Origin: Nocardia acididurans
GTDB lineage: Bacteria; Actinomycetota; Actinomycetes; Mycobacteriales; Mycobacteriaceae
Direction of reading: 5' to 3'
Assembly: GCF_016741815.1 (NCBI RefSeq)
Contig: NZ_JAERRJ010000006.1
Location: 372,001-436,000 of the forward strand
DNA: 64,000 nucleotides
The notes beneath the pieces were generated by a model. That model searched no databases, was not told where the DNA came from, and worked only from the letters and a program-made list of their open reading frames with translations. Made by a program: the position numbers and the translations under genes. Shown piece after piece: positions 8,655-16,652 of this stretch; the first letter of the stretch is position 1, and the number at the start of each line of letters is the position of its first letter.

Positions 8655-9853
8655 TAGTAGTGTCCCCCGTCATAACGTCCCGGGCCGGAAGCCGGGCGGG
8701 AACCGAGTAGTCGTAGGTACGCGGCCGCCATCTCCAACCGCAGAATCAGCACCGAGAGCTGTTCCAGTTCGCCACCGCGCACGCCGGGCCCGTCGGCTCC
8801 GGTGGGAGCGACGCCGCCCTGCACGGCCGCGGCGGCCTGTTCGGCATCCACATTGTCGATATTCACCAGATCGGCGTCGACCAGTCCGGCGTCGGAGCCG
8901 AAGACGGCCAGCCGTCGCCGCACCGTCACCTGATCGGGTTCGGCGCTCACCACGAAAACCCGTACCTGCTGCACCGTGGCGGGCCCGTCCAGCTGCTCGT
9001 CGTGGAACAGCGGATCGAAGCCCGGCGCCGACACTCCCGCGGCCTCCACCATGCGAGTATGCGCCGCAACGGTTTCCGCGAGGTTGGCGGCCGCGGTGAT
9101 CTGCCCGGCCGCGGCCAGCAGCACCTCCGACCCGTGCAGCGCCACCTGGGTGGCGGCGGGGGAGTCGCCCGACAGCACGATCCGGCTGCGCTGGTGCATG
9201 CGGGTGGCGAGGTTCTTGGCCGGATTGTGGAAGGCCTCGTGCTGCGGTCCGTCGCGCAGCGCCTCGGTGTCGAGCAGATCGGCGAGCGCGTTCAGATCGG
9301 GCAGCAGCGGTCCCATCCGGTTCGGGTCGACCGCGCCCAGCACCGCCATCCCGACGGCCAGATAGCGCAGCAGCCGATTGTGATCCAGCACCGGGATGCG
9401 CGGCGGCAGCAGCGTGGCCCGGCCGGCCGCGGCGGCGCGCAGCGGACCCTCGTCGGGTGCGGCCACGATCACCTCGGCCCCGCGGCGCACGGCGCGTTCG
9501 ACGGCTTCGGCCAGCCGCGGATCGCCCGCGTCGTCACCGGCCACCAGCACCACGTCCAGGGGACCCACCCACGGCGGAATCGCGGTGGCGGTGACCAGCG
9601 GCATGCTGGTGCTGTCGCCGAGTGCGGCGACCAGCAGGGCCGCGGCGCGGGCGGCGCGGCCCGAGCCCGACACCAGGATCAGGCTGCGCGGCCGCATATC
9701 GCTCAACCGCGTCAGCGCGTTCTCCGAGACGGCCGCGGCGGTGGCCCGTACCTGGGCACCGCCCGACGCGGCGGAGCGCAACACACCCCCGACGTCGGCC
9801 GCCTCCAGCGAGGCGACGTCATCGAGGTCGAATACCGGTGTCCCAGCGATCAT
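8654..9853 (-). CDS. SIS-domain protein (TobH/Rv3256c-like)
   Basis: A 399-residue protein always found between phosphomannomutase and manA in mycolata. A sugar-isomerase (SIS) fold is indicated by SLILVSGSGRAARAAALLVAAL near residue 60, where SIS domains bind phosphosugars, and by a second half-domain (RSRIVLSGDSPAATQVALHG). Its exact reaction is not established; a phosphosugar isomerase or regulatory role in mannose metabolism is the natural guess. The start is MIAGTPVFD at 9853, 71 nt behind pmmA; the track-length extension to 10042 would run through pmmA and is rejected. The stop overlaps the manA start. Confidence 0.8.
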   Translation of the reverse strand: MIAGTPVFDLDDVASLEAADVGGVLRSAASGGAQVRATAAAVSENALTRLSDMRPRSLILVSGSGRAARAAALLVAALGDSTSMPLVTATAIPPWVGPLDVVLVAGDDAGDPRLAEAVERAVRRGAEVIVAAPDEGPLRAAAAGRATLLPPRIPVLDHNRLLRYLAVGMAVLGAVDPNRMGPLLPDLNALADLLDTEALRDGPQHEAFHNPAKNLATRMHQRSRIVLSGDSPAATQVALHGSEVLLAAAGQITAAANLAETVAAHTRMVEAAGVSAPGFDPLFHDEQLDGPATVQQVRVFVVSAEPDQVTVRRRLAVFGSDAGLVDADLVNIDNVDAEQAAAAVQGGVAPTGADGPGVRGGELEQLSVLILRLEMAAAYLRLLGSRPASGPGRYDGGHY

Positions 9854-9924
9854 CGGGCGTTGCCACCTCCCCTCAGGGTCACCAGACGCTGGCGAATCCA
9901 AGCTCTGTGATTCCACTATTCCAG

Positions 9925-11301
9925 TCAGGCGCGGACGATGCTCAGGATCTCGGTTACGAGTGCGTCTACTTCCTCCTGCGATCGGGCTTCGACATTGAGC
10001 CTGAGCAGCGGCTCGGTATTGGATGCGCGCAGGTTGAACCACGCGCCGTCGGGCAGATTCACGGTGACGCCGTCGAGCCGGTCCACATTCTGGGCGCGCT
10101 TGCCGAACGCGTCGAGCACCGCCGCGGTGCGGTCGGCGGCGTCCGCGACCGTCGAGTTGATCTCACCCGAGGCGGCGTAAGACGAATAGGCCGAAGCGAG
10201 TTCGGACATCGGCCGCTCCTTCTCGCCGAGCGCCGCGAGCACGTGCAGCGCCGCGAGCATGCCGGAGTCGGCGCCCCAGAAATCGCGGAAGTAGTAATGC
10301 GCGGAATGCTCGCCGCCGAAGATCGCGCCCGTGGCCGCCATCTGCTGCTTGATGAACGAGTGGCCGACGCGAGTGCGCACCGGGGTGCCGCCGAGCTCGG
10401 TCACCAACTCCGGCACGGCTTTCGAGGTGATCAGGTTGTGGATGACGGTCGCGCCCGGCTCCTTGGCCAGTTCGCGCTCGGCCACCAGCGCGGTCACCGC
10501 CGACGGCGAGACCGGATCGCCCTTCTCGTCCACCACGAAGCAGCGGTCGGCGTCGCCGTCGAAGGCCAGGCCGATATCGGCGCCGGTCTTGCGGACATGG
10601 GCCTGCAGATCCACCAGGTTCTTCGGATCCAGCGGATTGGCTTCGTGATTGGGGAAGGTGCCGTCCAGTTCGAAGAAGAGCGGCTCGATGGTGAACTGCG
10701 GCAGCGTGCCCAGCACGGCCGGGACGGTGAAGCCGCCCATGCCGTTGCCCGCGTCCACCGCGATGCGCAGCGGGCGCGAACCGCTCAGATCCACCAGCTT
10801 GTGCAGGAAGGCCGCGTAGTCGGCGAGCAGATCGGCCTCGGTGGCCGAACCGCGCGCGCCGTCGTAGGCGGGCACGCCCGCGATGACCTCTTCGGAGATG
10901 GTCGCCAGACCCGTGTCCTGACCCACCGGCAGCGCCTTGGCCCGGCACAGCTTGATGCCGTTGTACGCCGCCGGATTGTGCGAGGCGGTGAACATGGCTC
11001 CGGGGCAATCCAAATGGCCGGAGGCGAAGTACAGCTCATCGGTGGAGGCCAGGCCGATGTGCACCACATCCAGGCCCTGGGACTGCACGCCGTCGGCGAA
11101 CGCCTCGGACAGTTCGGGGGAGGAGTCACGCATGTCGTGACCGATCACGACCCGCTTCGCGCCCTCGCCGCGCATCAGCCGTGCGAAGGATCCGGCGACG
11201 TCGCGGACGAAATCCGCGTCGATCTGTTCTCCGACGACACCGCGAACGTCGTATGCCTTGATAACTGCGTGGACTGACTCGGCGGACCGGGCGACTGTCA
11301 T
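9925..11301 (-). CDS. pmmA: Phosphomannomutase/phosphoglucomutase
   Basis: Converts mannose-6-P to mannose-1-P, the substrate of the GDP-mannose pyrophosphorylase at 1.5 kb. The 458-residue alpha-D-phosphohexomutase has all four landmark motifs: TASHNPAAYNG with the phosphoserine, DGDADRCFVVDE metal loop, GGEHSAHYYFRDF sugar-binding loop, and SNTEPLLRLNVEA phosphate-binding loop. The start is MTVARSAES at 11301, where alignment with the family begins; longer in-frame starts read into the DUF3499 region. First gene of the pmmA-SIS-manA run, with a 78-nt gap to the DUF3499 gene upstream. Confidence 0.93.
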   Translation of the reverse strand: MTVARSAESVHAVIKAYDVRGVVGEQIDADFVRDVAGSFARLMRGEGAKRVVIGHDMRDSSPELSEAFADGVQSQGLDVVHIGLASTDELYFASGHLDCPGAMFTASHNPAAYNGIKLCRAKALPVGQDTGLATISEEVIAGVPAYDGARGSATEADLLADYAAFLHKLVDLSGSRPLRIAVDAGNGMGGFTVPAVLGTLPQFTIEPLFFELDGTFPNHEANPLDPKNLVDLQAHVRKTGADIGLAFDGDADRCFVVDEKGDPVSPSAVTALVAERELAKEPGATVIHNLITSKAVPELVTELGGTPVRTRVGHSFIKQQMAATGAIFGGEHSAHYYFRDFWGADSGMLAALHVLAALGEKERPMSELASAYSSYAASGEINSTVADAADRTAAVLDAFGKRAQNVDRLDGVTVNLPDGAWFNLRASNTEPLLRLNVEARSQEEVDALVTEILSIVRA

Positions 11302-11379
11302 AAGGGACACCCTAGTAGCTCCCGGGAGCCGGTCGTATTCGGTGGCGCTGTGCATGTCCGTGGACCGCCTCACGACCAC

Positions 11380-11769
11380 TCAGTTGGGCGGGTCCGGGAG
11401 GACGCGCAGATGCCCGCGGCGGCCGGTGCGGCCGGTCCGGGTGGGGCGCTGCGGGGCGGGGTTGTAGTCGGCGTAGCCGCGCTGATCCGGTTCCGGTGTG
11501 CGGCGGCGTAATCCGGCCTCGCGGACGGCCTCGGCGAGCGCGGTCAGGTCATCGTCGTCGGGGGTGCCGGAGGAGAACCCGCCCTCGTGGCGGACCATCT
11601 CCCAGCCCTTCGGCGCGGTGATCCGGGAGGCATGTGTTTCACACAGATCCCAGGAGTGGGGCTCGGCGACCGCGGCCAGCGGACCGACGACTGCCGTCGA
11701 GTCCGAGTACACATAGGTCAGCGTCGCGACGGCCGGGTTCTTGCAGCCTGGTCGGCAGCAACGACGCAT
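11380..11769 (-). CDS. DUF3499 protein
   Basis: A 129-residue actinobacterial protein of unknown function, normally encoded beside phosphomannomutase as here. The conserved core is the N-terminal RRCCRPGC (paired cysteines), PAVATLTYVYSDSTAVVGPLA, and HSWDLCETHASRITAPKGWE, together giving a probable Cys4 or Cys3His zinc site. The C-terminal 35 residues are Arg/Pro-rich and probably disordered. ATG at 11769. It is divergent from the metallopeptidase-like gene at 11920. Confidence 0.85.
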   Translation of the reverse strand: MRRCCRPGCKNPAVATLTYVYSDSTAVVGPLAAVAEPHSWDLCETHASRITAPKGWEMVRHEGGFSSGTPDDDDLTALAEAVREAGLRRRTPEPDQRGYADYNPAPQRPTRTGRTGRRGHLRVLPDPPN

Positions 11770-11907
11770 GGGAATCACGCCATGCAGGGTAACCCTCCGC
11801 GCGCCTCGCCGGGGACAGACACGCGGTGTTCGGTTGGCCACGTATGCGGGAAAGGGGGCTGTGACGGGGTGGCGAACCGGTCGCATACGGAAGGTGAGCC
11901 GTAAGGT

Positions 11908-11913
11908 TAGATT
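11908..11913 (+). promoter_or_regulatory. -10 element of a probable leaderless transcript
   Basis: TAGATT lies exactly 6 nt before the ATG at 11920, so transcription would start at or next to the start codon. No ribosome site is present. No clear -35 hexamer. Confidence 0.5.
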
Positions 11914-11919
11914 CGGGGT

Positions 11920-12396
11920 ATGACCCGTTCTAAGAAGCGTCCACCGACTGCTCGGTCGGTAATTCGGCGCGGGCGGGGTGTGCGTGGGCCGATGCTGCCG
12001 CCAACGGTGCCTGCCCGGCGCACTCGTGGCCAGCAATTCGACAGACTCGTGCTCGAGGCGTTCGCGCCGCTGGAGAGCCGGTGGCACGATCAGTTGACCA
12101 AACTCGACATCGCCGTGGACGACGTGCCGAAAATTCGTCCGCTGCACCCGGATTCGGTCACCTGGCCGGACGAGGTCGTCGCCGACGGTCCGGTGCCCCT
12201 GTCGCGCCTCATCCCGGCGGGGGTGGATCGCTACGGCATGGCCACGCGGGCGCGAATCGTCTTGTTCCGCAAGCCTTTGGAGCTGCGCGCCGGCGATCCG
12301 GACGATCTGGTGGACCTGCTGCGTGAAGTCCTCGTGCAGCAGATCGCCACCTACCTCGGGGTGGAACCCGACGTCATCGATCCCGAGCCGGAGTAG
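11920..12396 (+). CDS. Metallopeptidase-family protein with degenerate active site
   Basis: A 158-residue protein of the zincin-like DUF1025/MMP family. The conserved region IRPLHPDSVTWPDEVVADGPVPLSRLIPAG and RARIVLFRKPLELR fits the family, as does its position opposite DUF3499 and next to whiB2. The helix that should carry the HExxH zinc motif reads LLREVLVQQIATYLGV: the first histidine is arginine and the second is missing, so peptidase activity is unlikely. The N-terminal 35 residues are very basic. ATG at 11920 with a -10 hexamer 6 nt upstream suggests leaderless expression. Confidence 0.8.
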   Translation: MTRSKKRPPTARSVIRRGRGVRGPMLPPTVPARRTRGQQFDRLVLEAFAPLESRWHDQLTKLDIAVDDVPKIRPLHPDSVTWPDEVVADGPVPLSRLIPAGVDRYGMATRARIVLFRKPLELRAGDPDDLVDLLREVLVQQIATYLGVEPDVIDPEPE

Positions 12397-12408
12397 CGGT
12401 AAGAGCAC

Positions 12409-12435
12409 GCCTCGCTGCCCGGCTGGCAGCGAGGC
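12409..12435. terminator. Bidirectional terminator between metallopeptidase and whiB2
   Basis: Perfect 11-bp stem GCCTCGCTGCC/GGCAGCGAGGC with loop CGGCT in the 75-nt gap between convergent genes. Confidence 0.8.
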
Positions 12436-12471
12436 GGAAAGTCGGTTACCGCAACGCTTTACGCGTTCAGC

Positions 12472-12825
12472 TCAAATGATGCCCCGCTTGAGGCGCCGCC
12501 GCTCGCGCTCCGAGAGGCCGCCCCAGATGCCGAAGCGCTCATCGTTCGCGAGGGCGTACTCGAGGCATTCGTCGCGCACCTCGCAGCCCATGCAGATGCG
12601 CTTGGCCTCACGGGTGGAGCCGCCCTTCTCGGGGAAGAACGCCTCCGGGTCGGTCTGGGCGCACAGCGCCCGTTCCTGCCACTGTTCGGCCTCCGTCATC
12701 TGGCGGCCGCGGGAAAAGCTGTCGAACACACCATCATCCGAACCGGTGACGATCAGGCTCAGGCGCGGGGGCTCGGGCTGATAAGCACTTCTAGCCCACT
12801 GTCCGCCGCCCGGCCGGACGGTCAT
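12472..12825 (-). CDS. whiB2: WhiB2 (WhmD) iron-sulfur transcription factor
   Basis: Wbl regulator of septation and cell division. The 117-residue form ends with the invariant WhiB2 core: ALCAQTDPEAFFPEKGG, then ICMGCEVRDEC (four cysteines with the first, binding [4Fe-4S]), the GIWGG turn and the basic DNA-contact tail RRRLKRGII. I chose ATG 12825 because GAGGGGGG sits 9 nt upstream; an internal ATG (MTEAEQW) would give a protein nearer the mycobacterial length, and the frame stays open to 12945. The N-terminal extension (about 40 residues) is therefore uncertain. Divergent from fbiA across a long intergenic region. Confidence 0.92.
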   Translation of the reverse strand: MTVRPGGGQWARSAYQPEPPRLSLIVTGSDDGVFDSFSRGRQMTEAEQWQERALCAQTDPEAFFPEKGGSTREAKRICMGCEVRDECLEYALANDERFGIWGGLSERERRRLKRGII

Positions 12826-13285
12826 CGATTCACCCCCCTCGTATCCGTTCCGTTCGTCGGCGCAGAAGCTAGGTGCTGCGCCCGCTTGGGAATCGGATTG
12901 CGATACACCGCCCGGAAAGCCCGACGGGGCCAGCTCATCGGCCATCGCTCCGCCTCCTCACTGTGGTTAGCGCAGAATGATTAATCCGTCGGAGCCGATC
13001 CCACCGACGGCCCAACACCGCGACGTAGTCCCGCGGCCATCCCCGAGCTTGCCACTCCGCTGCGAACATCTGTTCGAAAACCCGTCCGCGCCTTGCACTC
13101 TCACGCGAACCCGGAATGACATGCCTGTGATTAGACACGCCGGGCGCAGTGGTGGTCAAGCTGCCGAAGCTATTCCGTTACCATCCGCGACCCCGTTCGA
13201 GCGCGTTGTCGCAGATCAAATAGCAAATTCGCAGCAAATACCGCGCGAAAGGTTCTTCGCCGCACACCGCATAGGCTGTGTGGAT
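12826..13285. other. 460-nt divergent regulatory region, whiB2/fbiA
   Basis: No gene is supported here; open frames on both strands are extensions of whiB2 and fbiA. It contains an AT-rich island at about 13211-13242 with three CAAAT-containing direct repeats (TCAAATAG, GCAAATTC, GCAAATAC), which stands out in this GC-rich DNA and could be a promoter or regulator region. I recognise no specific binding site. Confidence 0.5.
13272..13277 (+). promoter_or_regulatory. Candidate -10 element of fbiA
   Basis: TAGGCT lies 8 nt before the GTG at 13286 with no ribosome site, compatible with a leaderless fbiA mRNA. Confidence 0.4.
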
Positions 13286-14284
13286 GTGACTCGAGAACAA
13301 GCGGACACCGCGCCCGGCACCGGCCTGCGGATCGCGGTACTGGTCGGCGGAGTCGGCGGCGCGCGCTTCCTGCTGGGCGTGCGCGAACTGCTCCCCGGTG
13401 CGGACGTGACGGCCATCGTGAACGTCGGCGACGACGTCTGGATGCACGGCCTGCGGATCTGCCCTGACCTGGACACCTGCATGTATACGCTGGGTGGCGG
13501 CATCGACCCGGAACGCGGCTGGGGGCACGCGAACGAAACCTGGAACGCCAAAGAGGAGCTGGCGAAATACAACGCTCAGCCCGATTGGTTCGGCCTGGGG
13601 GATCGCGATATCGCAACCCACCTCATACGCACCGAAATGCTGCGTCAGGGATACCCGCTCTCGCAGGTGACCGAGGCCCTCTGCAATCGCTGGCAACCCG
13701 GCGTGAAACTGCTTCCGGCAACCGACGACAGGTGTGAAACACATGTGGTTATCGGGGACCCGGAGAACCCTGGCGAACGCCGCGCGATCCATTTCCAGGA
13801 GTGGTGGGTTCGCTACCGCGCCAACGTCGAGACCCATGGATTCGTGACTATTGGGGCGGATGCGGCGAAACCAGGTCCAAGTGTGACGGAAATCATAGAT
13901 TCGGCTGACGTCGTGCTGCTGGCCCCGTCGAACCCCGTCGTGAGCGTCGGCGCGATCCTGTCCGTCCCCGGTATCCGGGGCGCGCTGCGCACCACGAAAG
14001 CCAAGGTCATCGGACTTTCACCGGTCATCGGCGGAAAGCCGTTGCGCGGCATGGCCGATGAATGCCTGTCCGTGATCGGGGTGGAGACCACCGCCGAGGC
14101 CGTCGGCAACTACTACGGCGCGCGCGCCACCACCGGCATCCTCGACGGGTGGCTCGTGCACAGCACCGACACCGCGGATGTGCCCGGCGTCGAAGTACGC
14201 AGTGTGCCGCTGCTCATGACCGATCCTTCGGCCACCGCCGAAATGGTCCGTGAGGCACTGGACATCGCGGGCTTCAAACCGTGA
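13286..14284 (+). CDS. fbiA: FbiA, phospho-lactyl/enolpyruvyl transferase of coenzyme F420 synthesis
   Basis: Joins the Fo flavin to the activated 3-carbon phosphate unit, forming (dehydro-)F420-0. The 332-residue protein starts with the CofD signature VLVGGVGGARFLLGV, followed by VNVGDDVWMHGL and CPDLDTCMYTLGGG, the Fo/metal-binding region, and LLAPSNPVVSVGAIL. GTG at 13286 places the glycine-rich loop close to the N-terminus, as in the family; the frame remains open upstream but with no homology. fbiB follows after 36 nt, so they form an operon, as in mycobacteria. Confidence 0.93.
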   Translation: MTREQADTAPGTGLRIAVLVGGVGGARFLLGVRELLPGADVTAIVNVGDDVWMHGLRICPDLDTCMYTLGGGIDPERGWGHANETWNAKEELAKYNAQPDWFGLGDRDIATHLIRTEMLRQGYPLSQVTEALCNRWQPGVKLLPATDDRCETHVVIGDPENPGERRAIHFQEWWVRYRANVETHGFVTIGADAAKPGPSVTEIIDSADVVLLAPSNPVVSVGAILSVPGIRGALRTTKAKVIGLSPVIGGKPLRGMADECLSVIGVETTAEAVGNYYGARATTGILDGWLVHSTDTADVPGVEVRSVPLLMTDPSATAEMVREALDIAGFKP

Positions 14285-14320
14285 GCTACCGACTGACTAC
14301 CGATACGCGGGAGTGAATTC

Positions 14321-15733
14321 GTGACGACAGAACCGACTGTGCCGCCGCGCGACGGTGTCACCGCGCCGCCGGGCGACAGTGTCACCGCGCCGCCGCGCGA
14401 CCATGCCTCGGGGGGTGAGCTGCGCATCCTGCCCATCCTCGGGCTGCCCGAGTTCCGGCCCGGCGACGACATCGCCGAAGCCGTTGCGGCACAGGCTCCC
14501 TGGCTGCGGGACGGCGATGTGCTGGTGGTCACCAGCAAGATCGTCTCCAAGGTCGAGGGGCGCATCGTCGAAGCCCCGGCCGACCCGGAGGAACGCGACG
14601 CCGCGCGACGGGAACTGGTGCGGCAGGAGGCCGTCCGGGTGCTGGCGCGCAAGAACCGCACCCTCATCACCGAGAACAAACTCGGCATCGTGCAGGCCGC
14701 CTCCGGCGTCGACGGCTCCAATGTGGACAAGGGCGAACTGGTGCTGCTGCCGGTCGACCCCGACGCCAGCGCCAAGGCGCTGCGGGCCGCCATCGCCGAA
14801 CGGCTCGGCGTGGCCGTGGCCGTCGTCATCACCGACACCATGGGCCGCGCCTGGCGCAACGGGCAGATCGACGCCGCCATCGGCTCCTCCGGACTGCGCG
14901 TCATGCACGACTACAACGGCGCGGTCGACGGGCAGGGCAACGAACTGCACGTCACCCTGGTCGCCATCGCCGACGAACTCGCCGCCGCGGGCGATCTGGT
15001 GAAGGGCAAACTCGGCGCGGTGCCCATCGCCGTGGTGCGCGGGCTCGACTACGACGACGACGGCTCCACCGCCGCCGACCTGCCGCGCCGCGGCGTGGAG
15101 GATCTGTTCTGGCTCGGCACCGAGGAGGCCGTCGAGCTCGGGCGCAATCAGGCTGTGCTGCTGCGGCGTTCGGTCCGGCAGTTCGCGGACGCCCCGGTCG
15201 AACCGGCGCTGATCCGGGAGGCCATCGGCGCGGCGCTGACCGCGCCCGCACCGCATCACACGCGGCCGGTGCGGTTCGTCTGGGTGCGGCGGCGCGGACT
15301 GCGCACCCAGCTGCTCGAGGCCATGGCCGACAAATGGCGCGAGGATCTCAGCGGTGACGGACGTACCCCCGAGAGCGTCGAAAAGCGGGTCGCGCGGGGC
15401 CGCATTCTCTTCGACGCCCCCGAGGTGATCATTCCGTTCTGCGTGCCGGACGGCGCGCACGACTATCCGGACGAACGCCGCCGCGCGGCCGAGCAGACCA
15501 TGTTCACCGTCGCCGTCGGCGCGGCCGTACAGGGACTGCTGGTGTCCTTGGCCGCCAAGGGAATCGGCAGCTGCTGGATCGGGTCCACCATCTTCGCGCC
15601 GGAGGTCACCCGCGACGTGCTCGGCCTGCCGGACGACTGGAATCCCCTGGGCTCCATCGCCGTCGGCTATCCGCTCGAGGAGCTCGCACCGCGCGAACTC
15701 CGCGAGCCGGGCATCGGTCTGGTGGAACTGTGA
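14321..15733 (+). CDS. fbiB: FbiB, bifunctional F420:gamma-glutamyl ligase / FMN reductase
   Basis: Adds the polyglutamate tail to F420-0 and reduces dehydro-F420-0. The 470-residue protein has an N-terminal CofE domain (VVTSKIVSKVEGRIV; VVITDTMGRAWRNGQIDAAIGSSGL; GNELHVTLVAIADELA) and, from about residue 275, a nitroreductase-fold FMN domain (RRSVRQFADAPVEPALIREAI; CWIGSTIFAPE). GTG start. Odd feature: before the CofE domain, residues 9-27 contain a tandem repeat (DGVTAPPG, DSVTAPPR) coded by 24-bp DNA repeats. It is followed 40 nt later by a Nudix gene. Confidence 0.93.
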   Translation: MTTEPTVPPRDGVTAPPGDSVTAPPRDHASGGELRILPILGLPEFRPGDDIAEAVAAQAPWLRDGDVLVVTSKIVSKVEGRIVEAPADPEERDAARRELVRQEAVRVLARKNRTLITENKLGIVQAASGVDGSNVDKGELVLLPVDPDASAKALRAAIAERLGVAVAVVITDTMGRAWRNGQIDAAIGSSGLRVMHDYNGAVDGQGNELHVTLVAIADELAAAGDLVKGKLGAVPIAVVRGLDYDDDGSTAADLPRRGVEDLFWLGTEEAVELGRNQAVLLRRSVRQFADAPVEPALIREAIGAALTAPAPHHTRPVRFVWVRRRGLRTQLLEAMADKWREDLSGDGRTPESVEKRVARGRILFDAPEVIIPFCVPDGAHDYPDERRRAAEQTMFTVAVGAAVQGLLVSLAAKGIGSCWIGSTIFAPEVTRDVLGLPDDWNPLGSIAVGYPLEELAPRELREPGIGLVEL

Positions 15734-15773
15734 ACCGCGCACGCCGGACGCCCGCCCGGGCGGAGGTGGTCGC

Positions 15774-16295
15774 GTGAGCGCCGAATCCCTGCACGCCTCC
15801 GCCACCGCACTGCTCGAAACCTGGTCTCCCGCAACGGGTCCGGAACAGTCGCTGCGTGAGGCCATGCTCGCGTTCCTGGGCTCCGCGCCGCGCGGCTGCC
15901 TGCGCGAGCACGCGGCCGGGCATATCACCGCCTCGGCGATCGTCCTCTCGCACGACGAGAGCGAAGTGCTGCTGACGCTGCATCCCCGGGTGGGCCGGTG
16001 GATCCAGCTCGGCGGGCACTGCGAGGAATCCGACCATTCGGTGGCCGACGCGGCCTTCCGGGAGGCGATCGAGGAATCCGGTATTCCCGATCTGACGCTG
16101 GAGCCGGGACTGTACGGCGCGCAGGCGCACCCCATCACCTGCTCGCTCGGCGTGCCCACCCGGCACCTGGATCTATTGTTCAAGATCAAGGCTCCGGAAG
16201 GCGCTGTGCCCGTGCGCAGTTCGGAATCCGACGACCTGCGCTGGTGGCCGGTGCACGCGCTGCCCGCGGACTCCGACGTCCTGCTGCAGCTCTGA
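15774..16295 (+). CDS. Nudix hydrolase
   Basis: A 173-residue pyrophosphohydrolase-like protein. The Nudix box region is GGHCEESDHSVADAAF then REAIEESGI: the REUxEExGU part is canonical, but the first glutamate of GX5E is aspartate and the spacing is one residue longer, so activity needs testing. HITASAIVLSHDESEVLLTLHPRVGRW is the usual strand before the box. GTG start, 40 nt after fbiB with no terminator between, so probably the last gene of the F420 operon; whether it acts on an F420-pathway nucleotide is inference. A hairpin follows at 16311. Confidence 0.83.
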   Translation: MSAESLHASATALLETWSPATGPEQSLREAMLAFLGSAPRGCLREHAAGHITASAIVLSHDESEVLLTLHPRVGRWIQLGGHCEESDHSVADAAFREAIEESGIPDLTLEPGLYGAQAHPITCSLGVPTRHLDLLFKIKAPEGAVPVRSSESDDLRWWPVHALPADSDVLLQL

Positions 16296-16310
16296 CCGTT
16301 CGACGCGAAT

Positions 16311-16340
16311 CCGCCCCGGCCGTGACAGCGGCCGGGGCGG
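16311..16340 (+). terminator. Hairpin terminator of the fbiA-fbiB-nudix operon
   Basis: Perfect 11-bp stem CCGCCCCGGCC/GGCCGGGGCGG with an 8-nt loop, 16 nt after the nudix stop. Confidence 0.75.
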
Positions 16341-16407
16341 GATGAATTCACGCTGATTCCGGGCCTGCCGGGCGTGCCGCGGTGCGTGTTACAGTCGGCC
16401 TCGTACA

Positions 16408-16570
16408 CGTTCTCAGGGCGGGGTGGAATTCCCCACCGGCGGTGATGGCGTCCGAACCGATTCGGTGCGCACGAGCCCGCGAGCGCCGCGGTATCCACGG
16501 ATGCCGCGGGTCGAGCAGATTCCGGTGCGATCCCGGAGCCGACGGTCACAGTCCGGATGAAAGAGAACGC
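16408..16570 (+). ncRNA. FMN riboswitch (RFN element)
   Basis: The conserved blocks of the FMN aptamer occur in order: CGTTCTCAGGGCGGGGTG, AATTCCCCACCGGCGGT, AGCCCGCGAG, GATTCCGGTG, CCGGAGCCGACGGT, and AGTCCGGATGAAAGAGAACG closing the P1 stem. A variable G/C arm fills the middle (about 16485-16515). It ends 82 nt before the lumazine synthase ATG, so high FMN should lower expression of that gene. Only one gene lies downstream before a terminator. Confidence 0.95.
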
Positions 16571-16652
16571 GACCGTACGAGCCGAACCGCGCACGCGGAG
16601 CGGCCTGTTCGCGTCGTCTGCCCTGGGTGACATCGCGAACAGGAGAAGACTC

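Noticed and set aside
12946..13159. Short ORF upstream of whiB2
   Set aside because: Overlaps the regulatory region, with no start context or homology.
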